Of a stretch of DNA of 64,000 nucleotides, positions 10,101-17,080 are shown in pieces. The first letter of the stretch is position 1. Every line of letters begins with the position of its first letter. Made by a program: the position numbers and the translations under genes. The notes beneath the pieces are model-generated. The model was not told the origin of the DNA. It made no database searches and was given only the letters and a program-made list of their open reading frames with translations. Source of the DNA: Archangium violaceum Cb vi76 (GTDB taxonomy: Bacteria; Myxococcota; Myxococcia; Myxococcales; Myxococcaceae); contig NZ_JPMI01000025.1 of the NCBI RefSeq assembly GCF_000733295.1, positions 55,558 through 119,557 of the forward strand, read 5' to 3'.

Positions 10101-12448
10101 AGATGATCAGCTACTGGTGCCGGCCCCTGGCCGTCGCACACGAGCACGCCCTGAGCGCCTTCCAGCACGCACTCCAGACCAACAACTACCTGTACGCCTG
10201 CTACATCGTCGGCCACGTCGTCTGGAACCGGCAGGCCATGGGGCACCCCCTGGACGACGTCTACCAGGACGCGATCGCCCGGATGGACTTCATGCGCAAG
10301 ACGGGCTTCGTGGGAGTGGTGGACACCACCCTCATCGTCCTGCGCTACATGCAGACCCTGCGGGGCCACTCGCCCACGTTCGGCACGCTGGATGGGGAGG
10401 GTTTCGACGAGAAGGCCCTCGAGGCCTCGCTGTCGCCGGCCCACATGAGCAGCATGGTGTGCCAGTACTGGCTCTCCAAGATGCAGGCGCGCTTCATGTG
10501 CGGCGCCTACGCGGAGGCCCGTGAGGCGGGGGACAAGGCGGCGGCGTTCATCTGGTCCTTCATCAGCATCATCCCGCGCCTGGACTTCTACCTCTTCCGC
10601 GCCCTGAGCCTGATCGCGTGCTGCGAGGGAGCGGCGGAAGAGGAGCGGCAGCGGTACCTCGAGGGAGCCGAGGCGCACTGGAAACAGCTCGAGGAGTGGG
10701 CAGCCAACTGTCCCGAGACCTTCCGCGCGCTCGAGCGGCTGGTCTTCGCGGAGCTGGCCCGTATCCGGGGCGGCCTGGACCAGGCGCTCCCCGCGTACGA
10801 GGAGGCCCTTCGCGCGGCCCGCGAGAACGGCTTCATCCAGCACGTGGCCCTCGTGTGCGAGCTGGCGGCGAACTTCTACCGCAAGCGGCAGGCCCCCTTC
10901 ATCGCGGAGGCCTACGCGCGCCAGGCCCGGGAGGCGTACGCGCAGTGGGGGGCCCACGGCAAGGTCAAGCAGCTGGACGCCCTGTGGCCATCCCTGGTCA
11001 CCCTGGCGGCACCCACGAGCACCGCCACCACCACCTCCTCCTCGGAGTCCCGGGAGCTCGACGCGCTCGCCGTGGTCAAGGCCCAGCAGGCCGTCTCCAG
11101 CGAGATCGTCCTCGAGCGGCTGGTGTCCACGCTCATGCGGGTCGCCACCGAGAACGCGGGGGCCCAGCGTGGAGCCCTGCTGCTGCCGCGCGGTGACAAG
11201 CTCGAGGTCGTGGCCGACACGGAGGGCGCCTCGGAGGCCGCGCTGCCCTGGACGCTCCTCTCCTACGTCCGGCGCACGCACGAGCATGTCCTCATCGGCG
11301 ACGCGGCGGCGTCCCACCCGTTCTCGGGCGAGCCCTACCTCGAGCACAGCGGAGCCAGGTCCGTGCTCTGCCTGCCGCTGATGCGCCAGGAGTCGCTGTC
11401 GGGAGTGATGTACCTGGAGAACAGGTTCGCCTCCGGGGCGTTCACCCCCGAGCGCATCACGCTGCTGGGACAGCTCGCCTCGCAGGCCGCCATCTCCATC
11501 GAGAACGCACGGCTGTACGCCGAGCTCCAGCGCACCGAGGCCGCCCTGCGCAGCGCCAACGACGGGCTGGAGCGGCGGGTGGAGGAGCGCACGCGAGAGC
11601 TCAAGCAGGCGCAGGCCCAGCTGGTGGACACGGCACGTGCGGCGGGCATGGCCGAGGTCGCCTCGGATGTGTTGCACAACGTGGGCAACGTCCTCACCAG
11701 CGCCGTCATCAACCTGGAGCAGATGCGCTCCGCGGTCGCGGCCTCGCGCTTCGACCGGGCGGCGCAGCTCTCCGCCATGCTCAAGGAGCACGAGGAGGAT
11801 CTCGTGGGGTTCCTGACGCGCGACCCGCGTGGCCGCGTCCTGCCGAACTACCTCTCGGCCCTCACCGAGGAGCTCTGCCACGAGCGGACCCAACTCCAGA
11901 CGAGCCTGAACGAGATGGGCCTGCACCTCGAGCACATCCACGCCATCATCCGGGTGCAGCAGGACTACGCCAGGACGGCACTCCTCCTCGGGGAGTGGGA
12001 CCTCGCCCAGCTCATCGAGGACAGCCTGCGCTTCCAGATGACCACGCTGCAGCGCCACGGCGTTTCCGTGACGCGTGAGTTCACCTCCATCCCCAGGATG
12101 CAGGTGGACAAGCACAAGGTGCTGCAGATCCTCATCAACCTCCTCAGCAACGCCAAGGACGCCATGGCCGAGGTCCCCGAGGGGCAACGTCACCTGTGCG
12201 TACGGCTCACGGCCCAGGGGAATGTGGCCCGGATCCAGGTGGTGGACAACGGCAAGGGCTTCACGCCGGAGCTCCGCAAGCAGCTCTTCGCGCTGGGATT
12301 CACCACACGCAAGGAGGGGCATGGCTTTGGCCTGCACTCGAGCGCGCTGGCGGCACAGGTGATGGGGGGACGCCTGCTACTGGAGAGCGAGGGTCCCGGC
12401 CAGGGCGCCACGGCCACGCTCGAACTCCCTGTCTCACAGTCCCGCTGA
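7178..12448 (+). CDS. Trifunctional Ser/Thr kinase–AAA ATPase–GAF–histidine kinase
   Basis: This encodes 1756 residues. The N-terminal Hanks-type kinase (about 1-270) has the Lys in VIIKTP, the catalytic loop VIHKDIKPSN (HKD variant, about residue 123) and IIDFGAA. An AAA/STAND ATPase follows, with Walker A GYSGIGKSS (about 325) and Walker B HPLVMFLDDLQWAD, then a long TPR-like helical region (about 560-1270). A GAF domain spans about 1300-1450, with a coiled coil (ERRVEERTRELKQAQAQLV). The histidine kinase core has a VLHNVGNVLTS H-box, NLLSNAKDAM, VDNGKGF and GHGFGLHSSALAAQ. This fusion is well known in myxobacteria and cyanobacteria and is cytoplasmic. The AAA part probably gates the output. 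No cognate regulator is nearby. Confidence 0.95.
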   Translation: MLNLPGYTLRRPVRATDSNMLFLAVREADGAPVIIKTPTGPTVGPREEERYRREHGILQRLLGVRGVTQPHGCERVNDRPVLVLEEVHGVALSEAVGRPFEIARFLELAVALASTLAEIHLRGVIHKDIKPSNIIVTPSGEPRIIDFGAATLQRTEHVDAAPTHLLEGTLAYMSPEQTGRMNRAVDYRTDFYSLGVTFYELLTGARPFQGRDALEWFHAHMAQMPRPPHELVASVPPVLSAIVMRCLAKIAEERYQSAEGLRHDLAECVEGLRRGALELFVLGKRDIPSRFQLPQRLYGRDAHVATLLQGFERIVRGGRPELILVRGYSGIGKSSVVHELHKPVVQRRGFFLSGKFDQLQRDVPYATLAQAIRGLVQHLLVGTDEEVARWRERLREALQGNGQVIVDLVPQLALLLGPQPAVPELPPAEAQHRFKQVFLQFLGVFATAEHPLVMFLDDLQWADLASLRLLQSLLTEEDAPPVLWIGAYRDNEVSPSHPLMMTLGEVRKANVPVTDLQLEPLSLEQLQQLVGDALPGAGAELIVPLSGQVYEKTGGNPFFLLQLILALHHDGLLGRTPGGGWRWDAESVRARGYSDNIVDFMARNLHQLPERTQHLLPLAACVGNSFSLGMLALISGLEVVEVERGLEPALQEGLVVRSDSEQYRFLHDRIQQAAHALIPEGELKAVHLRIGRLMLERLSPEEVREKLFEIVSQLNTGVELISDHEERHHLARLNAEAGRKAQASSAHDSAAAYLSMAFALIPGDPWETDPALAFKVQLEQAGSELVSGNFAQTLRLLEGLRSRARRRVDIAAVYGLRHEVHLIAGEIEASVTCLLECLALLGMPMDPHPTWEEALAAREEVQALLGGRPIESLIELPLMTDADMKPVMSVLARLFPSAYLTDNNLLILHVCRLVALSLRYGNTNESVIAYSSLGVLLGQFFKSYQEGHAYGMLACALVDRHNLTHERVRALFNLEMISYWCRPLAVAHEHALSAFQHALQTNNYLYACYIVGHVVWNRQAMGHPLDDVYQDAIARMDFMRKTGFVGVVDTTLIVLRYMQTLRGHSPTFGTLDGEGFDEKALEASLSPAHMSSMVCQYWLSKMQARFMCGAYAEAREAGDKAAAFIWSFISIIPRLDFYLFRALSLIACCEGAAEEERQRYLEGAEAHWKQLEEWAANCPETFRALERLVFAELARIRGGLDQALPAYEEALRAARENGFIQHVALVCELAANFYRKRQAPFIAEAYARQAREAYAQWGAHGKVKQLDALWPSLVTLAAPTSTATTTSSSESRELDALAVVKAQQAVSSEIVLERLVSTLMRVATENAGAQRGALLLPRGDKLEVVADTEGASEAALPWTLLSYVRRTHEHVLIGDAAASHPFSGEPYLEHSGARSVLCLPLMRQESLSGVMYLENRFASGAFTPERITLLGQLASQAAISIENARLYAELQRTEAALRSANDGLERRVEERTRELKQAQAQLVDTARAAGMAEVASDVLHNVGNVLTSAVINLEQMRSAVAASRFDRAAQLSAMLKEHEEDLVGFLTRDPRGRVLPNYLSALTEELCHERTQLQTSLNEMGLHLEHIHAIIRVQQDYARTALLLGEWDLAQLIEDSLRFQMTTLQRHGVSVTREFTSIPRMQVDKHKVLQILINLLSNAKDAMAEVPEGQRHLCVRLTAQGNVARIQVVDNGKGFTPELRKQLFALGFTTRKEGHGFGLHSSALAAQVMGGRLLLESEGPGQGATATLELPVSQSR

Positions 12449-12451
12449 CAG

Positions 12452-12650
12452 GGGACACGGCCCCCCCTTCCCTGGCATACCGCTGCCCGGCCTCCCTCTC
12501 CGCCACGGCGCCGGACGCGAACGGCGTGGCGGTGTCCTACGCCCCGGCCACCGCCACGGATGACCGGGATCCCCCCGTCATCGAGTATGGACGGGCGTCG
12601 GGCAGCATCTTCCCGGTGGGCACCACGGCGGTGACGGAGGCGGCGAACAC
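12452..12650 (+). pseudogene. HYR-domain fragment
   Basis: Directly after the kinase stop, frame +1 reads one HYR (hyalin repeat) module without a start codon: TAPPSLAYRCPASLSATAPD, then GVAVSYAPATATDD, then YGRASGSIFPVGTTAVTEAA. The order CP-x-A, Y-P-A-TATDD, SGSxFPVGTTxV is the signature of this Ig-like domain found in myxobacterial surface proteins. It breaks off at about 12650, where the opposite strand becomes transporter-like. It is therefore a relic of a larger gene, not an extension of the kinase. Confidence 0.65.
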
Positions 12651-12830
12651 GATACCGATCGCGATGAGCCACATCGGCACGACGAACGTCCAGAATGACG
12701 GGGCCGCGAGGAGCTGCCCGGCTGTCAGCAACGCCGCGCCCAGCAACAACATGAGCATGCCCCGAGTGAGGCTTCCCGCCAGCCCCAGCTCGCCACGAAG
12801 CGCTTGGCGAAGCGCGTCGTCAGAATCATC
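12640..12830 (-). pseudogene. MFS transporter fragment
   Basis: The minus strand encodes LAGSLTRGMLMLLLGAALLT and SFWTFVVPMWLIAIGIVFAA, two transmembrane helices separated by a short loop, as in drug-efflux MFS carriers. The sense ends where the HYR fragment of the other strand begins, and nothing upstream continues the family. Assignment to the MFS is by pattern only. Confidence 0.4.
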
Positions 12831-13251
12831 GCGAGCGCGGCGGTGGCGAATGGCCGCGGCAACGGTTGACGTGTCGCCGCGGCTCACTCATCCGCGGATG
12901 CCGTGGTTCCCATCGGGCTGTCACCCCTGTGCGTAGAATCAGGACACGAAGGCCGAGTCTGGGTCCAGACCATCACCCGGCCGTGGCCGGACGGGACGAA
13001 GACGCCGAGCCCTTCCTGACATGGGGTGACTGAGCGCCAGGCGACCCAGCCCACACCAGGAAATTCAATCCCTTGCCGGGGTCCTACACCGGCCCGGCGG
13101 CCCCGTCATCGGGGCTACGTCAGGCCCATCTCGTATACAGCCACGGGTAGTGCCCACGCTCCCCAAGGGCGCGTGAGGCCCTTCCTTCGACCGCTCCGCA
13201 CCTCAACCCAACCGCGTGGAAGCACCGCGACACTCAACGAGGAGGCAGTAG
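12831..13251. other. Intergenic stretch before the aminomutase cluster
   Basis: No convincing gene was found here. The only useful signal is the strong ribosome-binding site GAGGAGG about 8 nt before the ATG at 13252. A promoter for the downstream cluster presumably lies here, but no clear -35/-10 or -24/-12 pair stands out. Confidence 0.4.
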
Positions 13252-14403
13252 ATGACTGCGCCCACGAAGTTCACACCCGAGACCGTGTCCGCCGTTCCAG
13301 AGTCGAGCCATGCCGAGATGGTCGACCAGGTGAAGTCCCGCTTCCGCTATGCCACCACCCGCTACATCAAGAACCTGATGGAGCAATCCGACGCGGTGCG
13401 CAAGCAGTTCGAGCCCAGCTTCTATGAGCTGATGGATTTCGGCAAGGAACAGCCTTTCGAAGAAGGCAAGGACAACTCCGGCATCTATGGCCTGGAGCGC
13501 ATCTACGAAGATCGCGCCGTCATTACTCCCTACTTTGGCTGCGCCTCCTACTGTCGCTACTGTTTCAAGAAGACCCGCACCCTTGGCGGTGACAACAAGG
13601 TGATGGCGGAAGAAAACATCGATGCCGCGTTGGAGTACATCCGCTCGGATTCGCGCATCACGACGGCGTTGATCACCGGCGGAGATCCCCTGGCCAAGCC
13701 CGCGCTGGTGTACAAGATCCTGGAGCAGCTCTCGGCGATTCCGCACATCACCAAGATTCGCATCGGCAGCCGGCACATCCTGTTCCAGCCCGACAGGATC
13801 ACCACGGAGCTGGCCGAGCGCATTTCCAGCTACAACCGGGTCGATCCCGAGAAGCCCCTGGCCTCGAAGAACATCTCCATCGGTGTCTCCATCAATCACG
13901 CCGACGAGCTGCAGCCGGAGGTGATCCGCGCGGTGCAGCAGTTCACCAGGCGCGGCGTCACGGTGCGCGGCCAGATGGTGCTGATGAAAGGCATCAACGA
14001 CGACGTCGCCACCCTGAAGAACCTGCTGGATCACTTCCTGGCCACCGGCATCGTCCCCTACTACCTGTTCCACTGCATGGATGTGGTTGGCACCTACCAC
14101 ATGCGGACCAGCGTGCAGCGGGGGTTGGACATCCTGGCGCAATTGGCCGAGTTCTCCGGGACCTACTCGGTGCCCTACGTCTACGTCACGCCCGTTGGCA
14201 AGCACCGCGTGTCGCCGGGCATGAAGCTGGACTACGAGGAGATCGACGGCAAGCGGTATATCCGCAGGACCTCGCCCTACAAGGCCGAGCGCTTCCTTGC
14301 CTTCTCCGGCAAGAAGAGCCTGCCCGAGCTCCATGAAGTGGACGAGAACGGCTACATCGTGTCCCGTTACCTCGACGGCAACGACACCTACCTGCCCTAC
14401 TGA
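13252..14403 (+). CDS. KamA-family radical SAM aminomutase
   Basis: This encodes 383 residues. The radical SAM cluster motif is FGCASYCRYCFKK with C97, C101 and C104 (CxxxCxxC). Family landmarks follow: LITGGDPLAKP, IRIGSRHILFQPDRIT and the VRGQMVLMKGINDD segment. KamA-family enzymes move an alpha-amino group to the beta-carbon of lysine, arginine, glutamate or tyrosine, using PLP, a 4Fe-4S cluster and SAM. EpmB-type enzymes of the same family modify EF-P, but no EF-P or EpmA gene is near. The ATP-grasp and MFS genes immediately downstream suggest that a beta-amino acid is made, ligated and exported. Substrate specificity cannot be read from the sequence. Confidence 0.9.
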   Translation: MTAPTKFTPETVSAVPESSHAEMVDQVKSRFRYATTRYIKNLMEQSDAVRKQFEPSFYELMDFGKEQPFEEGKDNSGIYGLERIYEDRAVITPYFGCASYCRYCFKKTRTLGGDNKVMAEENIDAALEYIRSDSRITTALITGGDPLAKPALVYKILEQLSAIPHITKIRIGSRHILFQPDRITTELAERISSYNRVDPEKPLASKNISIGVSINHADELQPEVIRAVQQFTRRGVTVRGQMVLMKGINDDVATLKNLLDHFLATGIVPYYLFHCMDVVGTYHMRTSVQRGLDILAQLAEFSGTYSVPYVYVTPVGKHRVSPGMKLDYEEIDGKRYIRRTSPYKAERFLAFSGKKSLPELHEVDENGYIVSRYLDGNDTYLPY

Positions 14404-14483
14404 GCGAGAGCCCGGCCGCTGGCCACCCGCCGCCCGATAGGGATTGGCGGCGTGGCCGGCCCGCGCTTCAGCGAGAGACTCAC

Positions 14484-15809
14484 ATGCCCCAACCGACAAT
14501 CATCCTTCTGGAGAAGTTCTCCTTCTATTCGACCCGTGCGGTCGCCCGCCGAGCGGTGGACATGGGCTTCGCGGTGGTGGTCGTGGCACCGACGACGATC
14601 CCCGGGCATCTGGTCGCGGATCAACCGTTCGAGGTGGTTCGGACCGATGACTGGTCGTCCGCCAACCTGGGTGCCATCTACCAGGAGCTGGCCAGCACAC
14701 GGCACATCGTGGGCATCAACACCATCCTTGGCTTCTTCACGGGCCAGGGGTTGTTGGGCATGCAAGTCGCTGAACTGGCACGCCAGCATGGCTTGCCACA
14801 CAACAACCCGGATGCCCTGCTGCGGGCCAACAACAAGTATTTGATGCGCCAGACCCTGCAGCAGGCGGGGGTCTATACCGTGCGGCATGCGCTGGCCGCC
14901 AACGAAGCGGAACTCGATGAAGCGATCCGCACGGTGGGCTTCCCACTGATCATCAAGCCGCTCGTCGGAGTGGGCTCCAGCTTCATCTCCCGCTGCACCA
15001 CGCCGCAGCAGGCGCGCGAGGTGCTCCGGCACTACCTCGAAAACGTGCGCAAGGGCTACTACGCGCACTTCTTCGCGGCCCATGAGTACCAGGATCCCCA
15101 ACATGGCACGCGGCGCTTCGACCCATTGGCCCAGGTGCTGGTGGAGGAGGCCATCGACGGCTGGGAACTCAGCGTGGAGTTCCTCTGTACCGAGGACAAG
15201 GCCTACCCGGTGCTCATCCATGACAAGCTCGACGTCACGCAAGAGGCCTATTGCTCCTATGAGAATCTGCTGGTCACTCCGCCCGTGCGGCTGGACGAGA
15301 CCATGCAACAGCGCGTCCGGGACTATACCGTCGACGTCATCCGCAGCCTGGGGTTGAAGAACTGCTTCTGCCACGTCGAGTTGCGCTACGACAGCCAGGG
15401 GCGCCCGAGCGTCATCGAGGTCAACCCGCGCATCGGTGGCATGCGGGTGAGCGACAGCTTCAAGACGCTCGCGCATGTCGACTACGCGGACACCTTCATC
15501 CGGCAGACCGTGGGCCAACCTGTCGCCGAGCCTGTCGTCCAGAAGCCCGAGGGTCTGTACGGCATGATGGCCCTCTACCCACGCCGTGGAGGCAAGCTCC
15601 GGAGCATCACCGGGTTGGAGCAGGCGTCCGCCATTCCCGGCATGATGGATATCGCGGGCTATGCCAAGCCTGGAGATCACGTGGGCGGTGACTACGAGGA
15701 GGTGTTCGTGGTGGACGCCTGGTTCAAGGGCAACTCGGTGGCCGACATCCGCCGCATCGATGAGCAGATCAGGGCGCTGGTCTCGGTGGAGGTGGACGTT
15801 GGCGCCTGA
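14484..15809 (+). CDS. ATP-grasp carboxylate-amine ligase
   Basis: This encodes 441 residues. The N-terminal pre-ATP-grasp domain is followed by NNKYLMRQTLQQAGVYTV, the nucleotide-binding IIKPLVGVGSSF loop, the VEEAIDGWELSVEF acidic strand and the Mg-binding VIEVNPRIGGMR. This is the BacD/carnosine-synthase-like class that makes peptide or amide bonds from a carboxylate, ATP and an amine. The start has 80 bp of spacing from the aminomutase. Its stop overlaps the start of the MFS gene by 11 bp, which argues for coupled translation. The likely role is joining the aminomutase product to another amino acid. Confidence 0.9.
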   Translation: MPQPTIILLEKFSFYSTRAVARRAVDMGFAVVVVAPTTIPGHLVADQPFEVVRTDDWSSANLGAIYQELASTRHIVGINTILGFFTGQGLLGMQVAELARQHGLPHNNPDALLRANNKYLMRQTLQQAGVYTVRHALAANEAELDEAIRTVGFPLIIKPLVGVGSSFISRCTTPQQAREVLRHYLENVRKGYYAHFFAAHEYQDPQHGTRRFDPLAQVLVEEAIDGWELSVEFLCTEDKAYPVLIHDKLDVTQEAYCSYENLLVTPPVRLDETMQQRVRDYTVDVIRSLGLKNCFCHVELRYDSQGRPSVIEVNPRIGGMRVSDSFKTLAHVDYADTFIRQTVGQPVAEPVVQKPEGLYGMMALYPRRGGKLRSITGLEQASAIPGMMDIAGYAKPGDHVGGDYEEVFVVDAWFKGNSVADIRRIDEQIRALVSVEVDVGA

Positions 15810-17049
15810 ATCCCCCGGCGCCCCTCCGCCGGCCTCCAACGCGGTGCTGCTGGTCTCGGCCCGCTTCGTCTCCGACGTGGGGGCCTTCCTCAACATGGTG
15901 GCACTGTCCACCTACGTCTACCTGCAGAGCCAGAACGCCATCATGGTGGGGCTGTTTCTCGCCTGCCGCGTCGGCGGCGGCATCGCCGCCAGCCTGATGG
16001 GCACCGTCTTCTTCCGCCGCTTCCCAGGCCGCGCCCCGCTCGTGGTGCTCGATGGAATCCGTGCTGGCGCCATTGCCGTGTTGCTCCTGCTTCCCTCGGA
16101 GCTGCATGTGCCCGTGCTGCCATTCATCGCCCTGGCACTGGGGCTGTGCAACTCGCTGTTCTCCATTGGCCTCAACAGCCAGTTGCCAAGACTGGTGCGG
16201 CAAGAGCTGCTCATGAGGGTGAACGCCTGGCTGACGTCCGTATCGTCGCTGGGCATGGTGCTGGGCAGTCTGGCCTCCGGTCTGCTCATCGCCCTGGCCA
16301 GCTATCAGGCGGTATTCGCCATCAATGTGCTGACCTACCTGGTGGCGGGGCTGCTCATCCTTCCGCTGCGGTTGGATGGGAGCGCTGCGGGCAGCCGGAG
16401 CAGAGGGAGCAGCTATCTGGACGAGTGGCGGCAGCTGCGCGTTGGCCTGCGAGCGCTGCCGGTCCTGGCATCCATGCTGCTGGTGACGCTGTTCGATACC
16501 CTGGGGAGCGCCGCCCACAACGTCGGCTTCCCGGTACTCGCCAGGCTCATCGATGCCCAGGGCGCCGCCCGGGTGATGGGTTTCCTGCTGGCGTGCTGGG
16601 CCATTGGCAAGTTCACCGGGGCCCGGCTGGCCAGTAGCCTCGGCCGGCGCGCCCCCCGGCCGGAGCTCTGGTTGGAACGGATGTTCTTCGCCGGCGTGGT
16701 GATGATGTCCGCCGGCTTCATCCTCTGTTTCCGCCAGGACGGCCTGCCGCTGCTCCTGCCCTTCGCGGCATTGGCGGGGCTGGGTGACGGATTGGCCGAG
16801 GTGTCGCTGGTGTCCCGCGCCCAGCGGACGAGTGACGAGCTCCGGCTGCCCATCTTCAGCCTGCTCACCCTCATGCAGATGGTGGGGTTTGGCATTGGCA
16901 TGCTGATCTCCGCGCCGTTCTTCGAGTGGATGAGCCCGGCGGGAGTGGTTTCGCTGTTCCACGGCTTGCCGCTGCTGGCGGTGGCGATCATCGGCTTGCG
17001 CCTGCTCACGGCGGGGCGCCGTCCGAAGCTCGGCGTCGAAGCATCCTGA
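15799..17049 (+). CDS. MFS exporter (12-TM type)
   Basis: I chose the TTG start at 15799 because it lies 4-8 nt after GGAGGTGG and the open frame upstream of it is not protein-like. It gives 416 residues and overlaps the ATP-grasp stop. There are about 10-12 hydrophobic helices, including the first helix near FVSDVGAFLNMVALSTYVYL and the MFS loop-like FFRRFPGRAPLVVLDGIRAG. It resembles the MFS_3/enterobactin-exporter type. By position it should export the product of the two upstream enzymes or confer self-resistance. Confidence 0.88.
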   Translation: MAPESPGAPPPASNAVLLVSARFVSDVGAFLNMVALSTYVYLQSQNAIMVGLFLACRVGGGIAASLMGTVFFRRFPGRAPLVVLDGIRAGAIAVLLLLPSELHVPVLPFIALALGLCNSLFSIGLNSQLPRLVRQELLMRVNAWLTSVSSLGMVLGSLASGLLIALASYQAVFAINVLTYLVAGLLILPLRLDGSAAGSRSRGSSYLDEWRQLRVGLRALPVLASMLLVTLFDTLGSAAHNVGFPVLARLIDAQGAARVMGFLLACWAIGKFTGARLASSLGRRAPRPELWLERMFFAGVVMMSAGFILCFRQDGLPLLLPFAALAGLGDGLAEVSLVSRAQRTSDELRLPIFSLLTLMQMVGFGIGMLISAPFFEWMSPAGVVSLFHGLPLLAVAIIGLRLLTAGRRPKLGVEAS

Positions 17050-17080
17050 CTCGTTGAGCACCCAGGAAGGAAGCAAGACA

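Noticed and set aside
7082..12337. A 1751-codon open frame on the minus strand opposite the hybrid kinase
   Set aside because: It is the antisense shadow of a GC-rich gene: Glu/Leu/Arg/His-biased composition with no domain, while the plus strand has every expected kinase motif.
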